Of a DNA stretch of 64,000 nucleotides, positions 14,873 to 27,352 are shown one piece after another. The stretch comes from Lineus longissimus (taxonomy: Eukaryota > Nemertea > Pilidiophora > Heteronemertea > Lineidae). The stretch's first letter is position 1, and every line of letters starts with the position of its first letter. Below the pieces are notes generated by a model. It saw nothing but the letters and a program-made list of their open reading frames with translations, ran no database searches and was not told the DNA's origin. Location: assembly GCF_910592395.1 (NCBI RefSeq), contig NC_088315.1, positions 4,528,501 to 4,592,500 of the forward strand. Reading direction: 5' to 3'. The position numbers and the translations under genes are program-made.

Positions 14873-17800
14873 TTATCCCCTGTTGCAGCCAAGCCAGCTT
14901 CTGATCTTTGGATGCTAAGAACACCCTAATTGGTAATCAAGGCACTGGCTATCATACCGCCCATTACGAGGCCGGCAGTGAGTGAGCTCTCTATCCTTTA
15001 GGAGCTCTTCGTGTTGGATGAGAGACAGAATCTGGACATGTTGGATGAGAATTGTTAGGTCATTCATCAAATGATGACATGGTCATACTTAGCATTCATA
15101 CATGAAAACACTTGCTGAAGCAATATGCTAAACTGGATTCTATTACGGGAAGTGCGATCCTGTCGCGACAGTATTCTGGCCATTCCAAGGTTCAAACTCC
15201 GGTCTTTTACAGCTTTCCTCAACATTCATGTGTAAACGACGTCCTGTCGCTGATTTCTAGCATCTTGCCGATATTGCGCAAACCCGCAGGTGGGTAGGCC
15301 TATGGGAAGTCAATACCCGGGGGCACTTCAATGGCAATGGTGGTGAGTTCTGCCTTCCTCTAAGAGAATGGCTAAACCAATGCCTGCCAAACTCGTAATA
15401 ACAGACTAACACCGGATCTTCATTCTTCATCCCCTCAAGGAAGATATGGCATGTAATCTGAATTGATTCCATATTGTATGTAGAGGAAGATGTTCTTGTA
15501 TGTGGCAGATTTAGAGCAATATGATCCCATTCTAATAACCATTCAAGCTGGAGTCAGATTCTTATATAGATTCACATAAACCCCTTGACTTCGATAGATT
15601 TCGTCGAGCAGACTAAAAAGACTAAACAAAGTGAATGTGATGACTTAGTAATCGTCGCTTAAATGTATTGGTGAACGTAATAAAAGTGAATGGCTGCCGT
15701 TCTCAGTAATAAGTTGCTCTTCACTTTTTCAGAGAAATATTTACAAAGATTTCGAAAAGGTAGGACATGTTGTATGGTTTACGATGTCCAGTGTCATACG
15801 AGATGTTTAGGTCAGATTTTCCCGCATCCTATCAAATAGATGTTGACATAGCTGTTCGAAAACCTCTTTTTCCATGTTCTTATATTGTTGACCGTTTCTG
15901 AAATCGGTATAATTGCATGGTTATGTATCATACGCATGATTGTCAACTTACAATGGTCAATGGCACGGTCACTCAGTCGTTCGTGAGTTGCATGTACATG
16001 TAATATACTTAGCAGCCGTAGCGTGATCATGACATTGGTAATCTTAATTCTTATTGTTACCATGCATGTAGATGTATACTGTAATGTATGCCAGTGAGTA
16101 TCATGCTACCTTCAGATTCCCTACGATGTCCAAAGGCTTCAGCACATGAGCTTTATGACTTATGATTGCATCTACTTTTACTTCTTATCTTCTGATGCAG
16201 CATGTATAGAAGTATAGTTCACAGATGTGAGCAAAAAAAGCACCTGTTGACTAATGCACTTCTCACCAGTGACAAACTTTTCTGTGGCTATATTCGGTAA
16301 ATTGTACTACGATTTAACTCTTCACTCGACATAGTGATAACGCAGGTTTATACGAGTTCAACGTTTGAAGGGAGTTTTCGCAAAAGTCTCCGATAAGCAA
16401 ACGCCTCATCCGACATTTGACAACCTGATCAAGGTGCCGAACAATGAAGTAGGCGTTGGATTCAACGAAAATTCCCTGAATTCAAACTCTCGGCTCAAGT
16501 CGAAAAAGTGTTAATACTGATCAGGGGATGTTATTGACTTTGGGCTGTCATGTCAAATAATCAGCCCCATTGAAACGTCTATCTGATCAACCAAATTTGT
16601 TGGTTGGAATCCCATATAAATCATATACGACTGATCACGAAAATCTCTTCGGCATTCTGGCGGCTGAGATTATGCTGAAATTATACCTGAATTTGCCAAG
16701 GCAAAGGTCATGATTATTTTCTAATTATTGTGGCATATCAGATGGGATGAGCGTCAATTCTGACGCTGGTAATAAGAATAGAGTATTGGGTGCAGCGATT
16801 GATCTAGAAAAAGTGTACCGAACTAATGAGATTAGTGCCAATAATTGGCAAATGAATGGTGCAAAAGAATATTGTGATTATGTATCAATTGATTGCTTAC
16901 TCAATTTGTGATAACTTTGTAACAGGTCTGCAACAATGATTTTATCATAGGCGATCATGCAGACTATAGAGTAATAAAGTTTTGAAGATGCACGATCACT
17001 CTGACCTTACAGTGTCATGGATAGCGCTAGTCCACCCACGGAACAATATCCGATGAACCAACGTATACAACCAGCGCAATGTCAAGTTGTTTTTCCAGTT
17101 CCTGACCTCGGTTCTAAGTTCATAAGAGGGTGATCACTGAATATTACCGCAACCTGGAAGTTTGATATTATCATGATTGTTCAGCTAATTGTTATGAATC
17201 AAGTCAGTCATAGGATGAATGTCACCAATTAACACTTTAGGCTATACACTGGAAATCACACGACATGAATCACGCAATTAGCCTGATTGTTTGTTGGGCG
17301 AATGATGAGTGTCGATTTCTTTTAATTGCACGTCACCACGGTCACTTCTTGCGGTCAGAACTATGCAACAACCTTGCCGCCTTCGTCGGCATCATCGGAA
17401 GAAAGTAAGTCTTAGGGCAATTTCGGTCAGCTTTGATGTTCCACTAAAGTTCAGTGTTTTGATGTTGGCCTTGGCGCGGATAATATCACTAAACATTGTG
17501 ACGAAAACATTACGCCTGCTGTACTGTATATATTTATGATATCACAGCATTTCAGCTGTCGCTTCTTTGTTTGAGAATTAGAAAATCCTTTCCAAGAAAT
17601 GTACTGTAATTACATAGCAAACACAGCATAATCCAGCAACAGGTGTACGCCTGTTACAACACCGACTGAAATCGATTTGAATACTGTAATGTTTTTCCTA
17701 ACTTTGCGGAAGTTTGGCGCCATTGTATCCGTTCTCGTGGTATCATGGGTGTTTTTTCATTGTAATAGATGTTTTATCAGCGCCCATTGAGAATACAGAT

Positions 17801-18527
17801 AATGGCAATTCAAATAGAGCCACGTGTACATATTTCAACCTGCTCTCTGCTAAGGATCTCTTGGACTGTCGGTCAAATAGCAGAGAGGAGCCTAGTCTAT
17901 TTAAGGACTTATTAAAACCGAAATGGATGGACTACACTTTGAGATGTTAATGGCCACAAGTTGGTTTACTTTCGATAAGTTGCAAAACATTCCGGTTTTG
18001 AATACAGACTTAAGATAAAAGGGCGAAATACCCTTTCAGGTGGTTCCGATGTTGTTGAAAGCTGTCTAGTCGCAACAATTGTCAAAAACGTTAACTTTAC
18101 AGCGCCCGCCCCACCACATCTTTACATCCATCCACATGCATGTAACTTTCATGGAAGATTCATGGAACATCCTTACCCCTTTGACGGCCGTATCAAACGT
18201 CTTCCAAACCAATCCAAAAATCATTTCAACTGGGCCAAAACTAATCCGCAAATCCGTTTAACTCAAATCAGTGTCGCATCTCCTGATATCAAAGGCGCTA
18301 CATCGCTTCTCTTTCTGAATCAAAGGGCGATCAGTCTTTATCAAGCGTGCTCTAACATATAGAAGTCGTTTACCGCAAGATTAGGGCGGCCCCATGTGAT
18401 GAGACAAGAATCAAATCTGATTCCTCGGAGAAGCGCCCATAGATTTAGCGATAAGACTGGAAATAGGACTTGGGAGATCGAAGTTAAAGCCACAGCCCGG
18501 TTTTTCGAAACAAGTTTATGTAACTTT

Positions 18528-18604
18528 GCGTTAACTTTGATTTTGCGTAATCTACTTTAGGTGAGCCCTTTAATTTAGACTGAACAACCAGTTAAAGTTA
18601 ACGC
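18528..18604. repeat. 11-bp inverted repeat, foldback candidate
   Basis: Arms gcgttaacttt (18528-18538) and aaagttaacgc (18594-18604) are perfect complements with a 55-nt loop. A related cgttaacttta lies at about 18089. It may be the remnant of a small palindromic element; the outer limits were not found. Confidence 0.5.
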
Positions 18605-21170
18605 CGATGCCAGAGATTGTTTTGGACAACCAACCTAAGTGTTCTCATGGCGAATCGAAATCATTATTGAGATTTTTAAAACCAATCACTAAAATGGAAC
18701 GCGGTTCCAATTGTTTTCTAGCAGAAAGATCGCGAAAAGTGAGCAAACTGCAAGCTTCGCTGAGAAAATGTCAGTTGATTTTAGCCTCGGGGTGTGGCAC
18801 AGCACATCATAATGAATTTTGAAAACAATTGTGATGTTTTTGGAACTCGACCTATGTAATGCACTGTCAAAGATCTTCTCGTCACGTCATGATGTCAAAC
18901 AGTTTCGTGCAACTACATGTATGCACGTACACTCTCATATTACCTCTAATGGCAATTCCTTAACATTTGCAATTTGAGTCATTTACCCCTTGGCTGAACA
19001 CGAGAAGCTGATGTCGTTTTCTTATGGCAAATTGCTGCATTTGAGTTAATTAAAGTATCTCGGGGAGTGCATCACCATGTTGCTTTGTTCTGCAATATTT
19101 TCCTAATGGCACTATACCCTGTTTGAGTCACGACTGGTTCTCTTAAAATATTATCTCCTAAAAAAATCGCTGTGTGTAAAGAATGGCCCATCTATCACTG
19201 ACATTAGCAACTACAAAACGAAAACACGGGACATACATCAGCGCTAATCTTGTAGTCAACCGATATAAGGATGTCTTGATGTCACGCTGCTTGGAGAATG
19301 GAGAATGCTCTCGCCCGAACAGAAAGCCTCCCAAGATTTTTGCAGTATGTCGTGTACTAGAAATCCGACATTAGCTTAGCTTGAATATTCCCAGGTGTTC
19401 TCCGTTAATGCTTGTATCAATCAGTTTCAAATATCCGTTGAATAATCCCCACACAGTAGACAAAGCTGTCTACGATGGAAGGCGACATTTATAATACATT
19501 AATGGCTGGTATCATCAGGAGTCTAAATCCAACTCAGCATATTGTTTTTAAGGGATTTATCCTTCGGACGAATTTTACATTTGTGTCTTTCGCTCTTTAT
19601 CTAAAGTTCTCTATTTTTCATATGGAAACGTATACCTTCCACATCAGAATTAGCCCCTCTGGTTGTGTCAAATTGTCAAAATCGATTGTGTCATCTTTAA
19701 ACATTTGTTGGGTAAACACGCGTCGCTATGGAAAGGCACGAATAACCCATTATCAGCTAACAGTTTGAAAGATACAGTAAACATGGAGGCACAACTAAAA
19801 AAATAAGTGTGTTTGTACATTATGTCGTGCTCACAGGGACTCGTCGACCTCAGTGGTGTCGCGTGAACATGGTGAAAGCAATATACTCCTCCAAGAGCAC
19901 AGCGATCGCTGAAGAAGAAGAAACAGAAAATGGAGGAGAAGTGGTTAAAGTAATCGAGACACGAAGCCCTACGTTCGCCGGTAGAAGCAAGAGAGCCCAT
20001 GTCTTAAAGTCTGGCTTGTCCCTGCTGCCCCCGAGTGTATCTCTGGTCGCTCCCTCGGAAAGCTTGCGCCCGGCAGAACAATCGGAGTCGGCAATATTTC
20101 AACCGTGGCGCGTCCGATCTGACCCCGAGTGTGTCTCAGGTCGCTTCATCGGATAGCCAATAACAGATTCAATCAGGAAAATACCAATATCGACATCACA
20201 ATCATATCACAACCGCATCAATAATCATAATAATCATCATACCTATAAGCAGGGCGTCTTTATTTTAGCATCGGCCACCGACACTTATTCATAGAACGCC
20301 AAATAAATCACCAGATATGACAATTCTCTATCCCCTGTTGGTAGCATAAGCTTCGCAATCCCATAAGCGCCTGTTTGCCCCGTTGTGAGTAATGACATGC
20401 CTCGATGTATCCCGTCTTCTCCGACAAGATAATGTTACACTACATGGATTGTTTTCTGCCGGGTTTGCGCTGAAATGAAATGACGTTAAATGTGTGGGCG
20501 GAGAAGAAGTATCATTGACCAATACAATATTGATATCAACCAGTGTTAAGTGTAGGCAACGAAGCCACATAAGGCATTATATTAATCAGTTCATTTGGAT
20601 GACTGAGGCAAAGGAATCCTTAATGCATAATCAGTGTTTCTTTTTCGTAATAAGTATAACCCCCGATTTACCCTATACCATGTGTTGCAGTGATCGCCTA
20701 TATATTTGTGTACATGTACGTTGTAAAACTCAGGAATGACACCGTCCTGACGGCGTTACCGGCCCCGGCGCGTACCACAATAATTGACAATATCTTAGCA
20801 GGAATCGTTGCAAATGTTGCCAATTAGCTTCATAAGATCTACTTTACCTTCAAATGAGCGTCTGAGGATACAATTTGGCTTGATCGACCTGCCCACTGAT
20901 AATGAAGAAGCTTTCCCGTGTGATTTGCCTGTAAGTGGTCATTCGATGAACACATTACGCGGTGAGAGTGACCCATGGATAGATCGGAGCGCGCGGCCGA
21001 CAAGTCGATATTACTTGCTGCGCTGTTCTGACTGTATTACTTATTTGGATGGTTTTCTGATTCATTCATTCAATATATGAATAAAAAATAGACTGGTTAC
21101 ACTCTTTGTATCGAATGAACTCAAGCAAATCCATAGGCGCAGGCCTATCTGCAGTAATGTTGTAAAAAGA

Positions 21171-21194
21171 ATCATTCCTCCGAAAAGGAATGAT
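21171..21194. repeat. 9-bp hairpin
   Basis: atcattcct (21171-21179) and aggaatgat (21186-21194) pair perfectly around a 6-nt loop. Confidence 0.7.
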
Positions 21195-21917
21195 GTATCC
21201 GCCACCGAATGATGTTCCAATCTCTGTCGTGGCTAATGAGGGGAAACCGTTTCCTTCATTTTATAGCTGTAGGGGTTCGATCGGAACCCAGGTGCACGGC
21301 AGCAGGTTACGACAATGAGCCATCTAAAAAAAGGACTATCAAATTAGCGATAATAAGCCACAGTGTGACATGATTGGTGCCATATTGGTTGTAGAGAATT
21401 CTGAAATGTTGGTGCTAGAAGCAGTTTCTACTGATACAAACGAAAGAAAATGTCATGTTTATACTTTACGATAATGTTGCTATAAAAAAGCTTTGGTCAT
21501 AATTTTCGGGAGTCCGTACTCATGTGGTAGATGATCTGCGTATCCTGACGTTCTGCTAATAGCGCACCTTCTTCCCCTACTCTGCTTACCAGACCTGCAC
21601 GACTCCAAACAATGGGATACATCACAATGTTTCCCTGTAGATCATCGCAAGAAAATTACCTAAAGTGGTCTACCTTCTTGCCTGTTCTTCGTACAATGCA
21701 TCTCTTACCAGATGCATGCAAACTCGCCAACCAGAGTTCAAATTACTTGAAACCGCTTCAATAAGTTTGAGTAAAAGTCAAAATTGAGCAAGGAATCGCT
21801 TCAGGTTATTATTTGTTACGGTAGAACGGTTGTGATTGGATACGTCAACAGAACCTGCATCTAAGCATGGCTGGTTAGGCTCATATTTAACTTGCCTCCC
21901 AAAAAATCGAAGTCTCT

Positions 21918-22078
21918 AAATTGAAGATAGCCGTCTTGATTGCTGATTTTCGAGCAATAGTTCGATGGTGGTAATGAGGTATATCGAAATATCAAGACCT
22001 TTAAATTGAAGATAACAGTCTTCATTGTCAACATTTGAGCAGTAGTCTAATAGTCCAATGGTGGTAATGAGGTATGCA
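21918..22078 (+). repeat. 85-bp imperfect tandem duplication
   Basis: The stretch aaattgaagata...atggtggtaatgaggtat occurs twice, with unit starts 85 bp apart (21921 and 22006). The centres have diverged and the ends are well conserved. Confidence 0.8.
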
Positions 22079-23842
22079 ATAATGTGCTCTACTTACCCCG
22101 AGGCAAGTTTTTCGCCACGATGCATATTCAATACAGATGATTGTTAACTGTTCGTCATGTATATTCATAAACATATAGTGAATTACATATAAAACTACCA
22201 GCACATTTCAACATGAGAGGCTTTGTGCAACCATTTTTCACGTTAAAGCCAAAAAGAGTGATGAATTTACAAATCATGATTTTTCAGCTCCCTCCCCTTG
22301 GATGAAGCCATTGGCGTTTCGTTTGAGAAGGTTCCTGACGACGTCTGTTGAAAACATTTGTCTGTTTGTATAGAGTACGTTAAAGTGTAAATAAATACTG
22401 TATTTGGTCAGATACCATGCATTTTCTCATCAGCTTGTCGTCCAAACCACAGCTGAAAGTCGTGTGAAAGAACGTTGGTTTATATGCCTCTGTCATATCG
22501 CTTTATCAGCAGTTCAAAATAGATACTTCTGAAAAATAGCCTCCTCACAAACAGCATCAATATTGACCGTGGCCATTTGAGCAGTATACAAGTTACACAA
22601 TAACCCATAAATGTCCAAGCTACTTTGTTCCAAATGATCTTATTTATGAGAAACTGCTTTCTTATACACAAGAAAAGATTGGATGGGTCTATTGGAGATG
22701 GCGACTTATGCATATTGATACTGCCGCTGTGTTCAAGCTGCGTTTATTTTGTCCCTGACTATCGGAATTGCCATATTGGATTTGACTCTTACTGAATTAC
22801 CTCAGGGAAGTTTGGTGTGAATCGCGTCGCTCGAGTCTCATGCTATTTGAGATTTACGGTTGAAGGATCGTGATTTGTCTGTTGGGCTTGTTCGTTGACA
22901 TGGCCCGGGTACTTAGCTCGGGAACAGGTTGGTAGTCTGTAATACAAATATCAAGTGCTTAAGTGCTCGTATGCTGTATCAGCATGTTGTATACTATTAG
23001 CTCAAATCGAAGACACCCAGTGTCTCATTTTGAATTCGCCTTTTCTTGCCTTCTTCGCCGCGCTCGCACGCTAGGCAACACACAGTTTTAACGATAAATG
23101 CAACTTACGCGACATTAAGGTGAGAGTGTGCAATAACTTGCAATAAAGTGCAATAAAGTGCCGTCCAGTAGATCATGGTTAGCTGTTCGTGATATTGTAA
23201 AGAACCCTGTTATGGGGCTTCTTACAATGAATAGGAATCGTGTTCTATTCCAATAAAGGCCAAATTGCTTTCTTTTAGAACGGTGGCGTCAACTTTTTTT
23301 GCCAGGTAATTATTTGCTAACGTGGTCAGTGTGTACTGTACTCTGTAGCAAGTTATGACTATGGACGTAAATCCCGAACGAAGTCAAGAGAAACAGTCCG
23401 TTCAGAACAACAGTGCAGGGGACCAGAGAGACACTTAATCTCTTTTCTGTACTTCGCCTTTCATTTTTTTCTGATACCGTTACTAAATGCTGGTTGCTTA
23501 AAAAACCCAATGCCATTCGACCACTTCTGGTTCTGAATATCGAAGACAAATCAAAGGATACATTATTGACTCTTGAGCAAATTTCCGGAGTTTGTTTAGG
23601 AACACACCTTTTTATGTCAGTTAAAATAGCCGGAAGGTTTCTCGACTAAAATAAGTGAAATAACAAAGTTCCAAATTCTTTAATTATACAAACCGATAGA
23701 GATACAACGATTAAAAAGAAATCTGTCGCACGATCGAGCTTTCTTCTCGATAATAAGTTGAAGACAAAAGGAAGCTGCCGGCATTGCCCCTGTTACTCAG
23801 TTTCTTTCCTCGTAATTATCTTGCTTGTCTATCTTTCTCCAG

Positions 23843-23887
23843 GGGGTTCATATACAAACATGACGGGCTACTTTAAGTATGGTATCG
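23843..23887 (+). CDS. Candidate 45-nt cassette exon in the presumed first receptor intron
   Basis: A good pyrimidine tract ending in ctttctccag precedes a 45-nt open segment that ends at a strong gtaagt donor. Its phase is 1-1, so it can be skipped or included between exon 1 (8652) and the exon at 38988. It would add 15 residues (GSYTNMTGYFKYGI plus junction glycines) to the mature N-terminus, including an N-M-T glycosylation sequon. Nothing like it is known to me in the family; support rests on splice signals and phase only. Confidence 0.28.
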
Positions 23888-24629
23888 GTAAGTGTATTGA
23901 AAACATGGCTTTAGTATAGCTCCGTTAATATGACTAACATTAGCTCATGTACAGAAAGCGTTAACAACCTCACAGTCTCTTTACATCGCGTATATTAATG
24001 GAACGGAAATACATAAGTCTGAAGAGCATTTTCGATTGATTTGATGTAGTTCGGTCTTTATTATATGGTTAGTAGTTATTTTTTGCACGTTCTATAATGA
24101 TACATTACATCACGTTGTATTGTAGATGCATGTACTTCAACCCCGATTTCACTTAAGCTACTTAACGCTGAGTGAAAGTAAAATATTCAAAACCTGTATT
24201 AAAAAAAGAATGAAATACCAAAAAAACATTATTCGGTTCGTGACCAGCGATAGGCGATCTATTAATAGGTCATAGTATCCAAAAATAAACCCTTGAAAGT
24301 CTCAATCCATCATGAAATGTACAAGGTATCACCATAAAGACCGCGGTTCACTTCCCTATTGATTGGCAGTTAATGCAATATTCACTTACACGGTGTTGGT
24401 GCTACTTAACATCTTTCAATTAATGCTGTGTCATTAATTACTTGGTATGTTACAGGAAATGTAAGAACTGGCTTCTGGGTCGTGATGGAGTAGCACTGAA
24501 AGTCATTTGATATTGCGCGGTGTTTATTTCATGTTTTTAGAATGCTTTCACATCACCATGTAGCTTTTGCACCATAAATTCAATTGGCGTTTTCATCGAA
24601 GTTCTTGGGGGATTCCGCACGGAGGATAC

Positions 24630-24799
24630 TTTTTTTTTTTTTTTTTTTTTAAATTCCACTTGCACGTTTTCTTTAGTAATGACTTTTATTCTATCATGTA
24701 TTAATGTTTTATTGTTTTATTATAAATTGTAAAGCGCTTAGAAGTTTTAACAACGTTAAGCGCTATAAAAATGTTTTTAATAATAATAATAATAATACT
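24630..24799 (+). mobile_element. Retrotransposon-like 3' tail with AGCGCT hairpin and (TAA)n
   Basis: A run of 21 T is followed by AT-rich sequence, then gtaaagcgcttagaag...gttaagcgctataaaa, an inverted repeat around AGCGCT, and finally a (taa)n microsatellite. This layout, 'aagcgct...agcgctataaa' plus a trinucleotide tail, is what I recall for 3' ends of CR1/L2-type LINEs and their SINE partners in marine animals. No reverse-transcriptase reading frame is present. Confidence 0.5.
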
Positions 24800-26708
24800 T
24801 CGCCTCGTACTCATAGCGATACTCGATAGGGATTGCCGGATAGACCTTGGCATAATCACATCCGGGCTTCATTTGCTAATGAGACAAACTACAGCCAGTC
24901 AGTACTCTGTGTCACACAAGTGACCAGCTTGTTCAGAGATGATACATGATAAAAAAAGTCATGATTTATTTGGATTTATTCATCTTGCGATTACTGGTAC
25001 TTCACTAATTGCGAGAACACCTGGTGCAGAATGAAACGGTTTACTTCTAACAATGAGATCACTCGTTCTGATAGTCTTTCGATTATTTCCCTGGTAGTGA
25101 TACCTGAGATAAAAATTTGCACTTGTGACTAGAGTTTTGATCCCATTTTTTCCATATGCTGCTGGCTGCCAACGAGATTGGCGTGAGATACTTGATGAAC
25201 GAACTACATGTACACATGTAGCATGTATACGAAACACTTTCCTTTTCCATCTCGCTTCCGGCATGTTATTTGCAACAATCGGATCAATAGCGATGACCTT
25301 AACCTTAGAGTAACCGGCCTGAAGGGAGCGAGATCGTTGCCGACATCAACTGTCTTAATGAAATCACTTCCTCCGAATCACCAACTACATGTAACCGGAT
25401 GAGACAGCTATCAGACCCAATACCTTGTAGTTCTTCCACTTCGTGCTGACCATAGCATTGTTTGTTTTTGCTCCGGGCCGAAAAAGACTTATCAAGATAT
25501 GATTCTTTCGCCGCCGTAGAAGCAACAGGCTAATCTCAAATCACTGCAAGTCCACAGAGGGTGTATTTCAATATCCGTACATTACCCACTGGCGCGGAGA
25601 TGTTAGACTGATACTGACATGATGACTATTGTTTGGCCTTACAGTTAGTCGACCATGGCATATTCGTCCTGACAACCACGATCGTAGATCCAATAGATCA
25701 GCTGTCTTTTTCTGCCAATTGAATTAATTTTCAACTGGGTCTTGTTCATTTTCGTGAAAGTTAAAACTGCCATGTGTATTGTTGTAAACAAATGTTGCAT
25801 TCTATCTCAGTGCTGACTTAGACATGTATGTCCATGATCGCAGCATTCTCTTTTGCCCATTCACCTTCGGCCTGAAGCAAAATTGACTGGAGATCTTGCG
25901 TGTAAGTTCTCCCAGAGAGCCATCTGATCGGTTGGATTCTGAAAACTGTCGGTACACGGGCGAAGCAAGACTCACTGATTCTCTGAGCGGCTCTTACGAC
26001 AAGACGTAAAAAAAAGTGCAAGTGAAGTTGATATTGGCCGATCGACTAAGCACCACTGCTTTATATTGCAGGTGTTATCCTCACGAAACTTGACTCCACT
26101 CAATGTAATACTAGCTGATTGAAACTGGGCCGAAAAGACGTACATGTATATATCGAATAGAATTTTTAGAGTGCCGTTCGAATCTCATATAATGAAATTG
26201 AACGTATCGTTTCAAATCGAATGGTAAGCTTTGTAATCAACAAGCACGTGCCTTGATACTTGGTTATACCTTTCAGCTATACAGGCAGGAGTGAGTGAAC
26301 ATGACTCCCATTAGTCCAGCTGGTCATGAGAGGATTCAGCTACAAAAATTCTATTGTTCCGTCCCATTGTATCGAAACTGCGCCCGCCTGTCAACTGGTT
26401 TGTCGAAAGTCCTTGTTTTTGTTTGGTTTAGGAAAGTATCAATTTAATGGGATTTCATCCGGAGCAATTGCTGGATACCTACAAATACAGGTCCTCTTCT
26501 AGTGCTTTCTCTGAAATGTAACATGTGAAGCAATCTGCACAGAATGGTACATTTAGAAGTACATGTAATAGCTATTCTGCAGGGAGTTGAATCCGCAACT
26601 TTCTGCCCACTACCCGCGCTCCAACCATTTTCCATCAGATTATTTGCTAGTCTCAACAACAATGGGTACTTCTAAAATAAGAGTCTGAAAAATACTTGCA
26701 CGGTGCCA

Positions 26709-26820
26709 TTACTGTTTAAATTTTGTTGAATATACATGTAACTACAAAATGATATCGGCGAATGTCATTACTTTCAAAGTTTTATTGAATATAACTAGAG
26801 AATGATATCGGCGAATGCCG
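26709..26820 (+). repeat. 53-58-bp imperfect tandem duplication
   Basis: ttact...ttttgttgaatata...gatatcggcgaatg is repeated; the conserved end gatatcggcgaatg begins at 26751 and 26804. Confidence 0.75.
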
Positions 26821-27304
26821 AATCCTACGCAATACACTATTTCAAATTTCAATAATACCTAACGCAATCTAAATTACGTGCCACAGACTTTAATCAACCA
26901 GACTTGGCAAGGTTCTGATTGATAGGCCGATAAAAGTATTCGTTATTTTATTAGATTCAGTATATTAAACGGGTATGACACAAATTGATTAAAACGAGAT
27001 GCATCTGATTCGTCTGCGGTATAAGCTGGGATTTACAGTTGTGGCAATTAGTTTGGAACTACCGAAGGTCGACCTAACATTCATCAGGGAAACTCTTGTC
27101 TCTTAAAATACTTTACAAGCCTGGATTTCTTTTCGTGGCGTCTGATTAATATACTACGGTCCATCGATCAAGAACCCGGTGCGCGCACCAGTAGGCCTAA
27201 TCAAAATCCATCGCCACTTATTTTTTGAAGAAAAACCCTGGCCGTTTTTTTGACATGTAAGTGAAAAAAGCAAAGGAATGTCTCCGCTTATCCTGTGGAT
27301 AGAC

Positions 27305-27352
27305 AAGCCCATCTCCGTAAATGTGAGCTCATTTCATCAGCCTCGGCGGACT
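27305..27352 (+). repeat. Dispersed repeat shared with the harmonin promoter region
   Basis: gagctcatttcatcagcctc and its flanks match 51802-51852 over about 45-50 bp with a few substitutions and small gaps. Both copies are in the same orientation, 24.5 kb apart. Confidence 0.7.

Noticed and set aside
16750-16765. Hairpin gcgtca-attc-tgacgc
   Set aside because: The stem is only 6 bp and isolated in AT-rich DNA; expected by chance.
19809-20156. 115-codon open frame with a Pro/Ser-rich end
   Set aside because: It has no domain and no splice context. The end consists of two diverged copies of a ccccgagtgt...tcggat segment, so it looks like repeat-driven openness.
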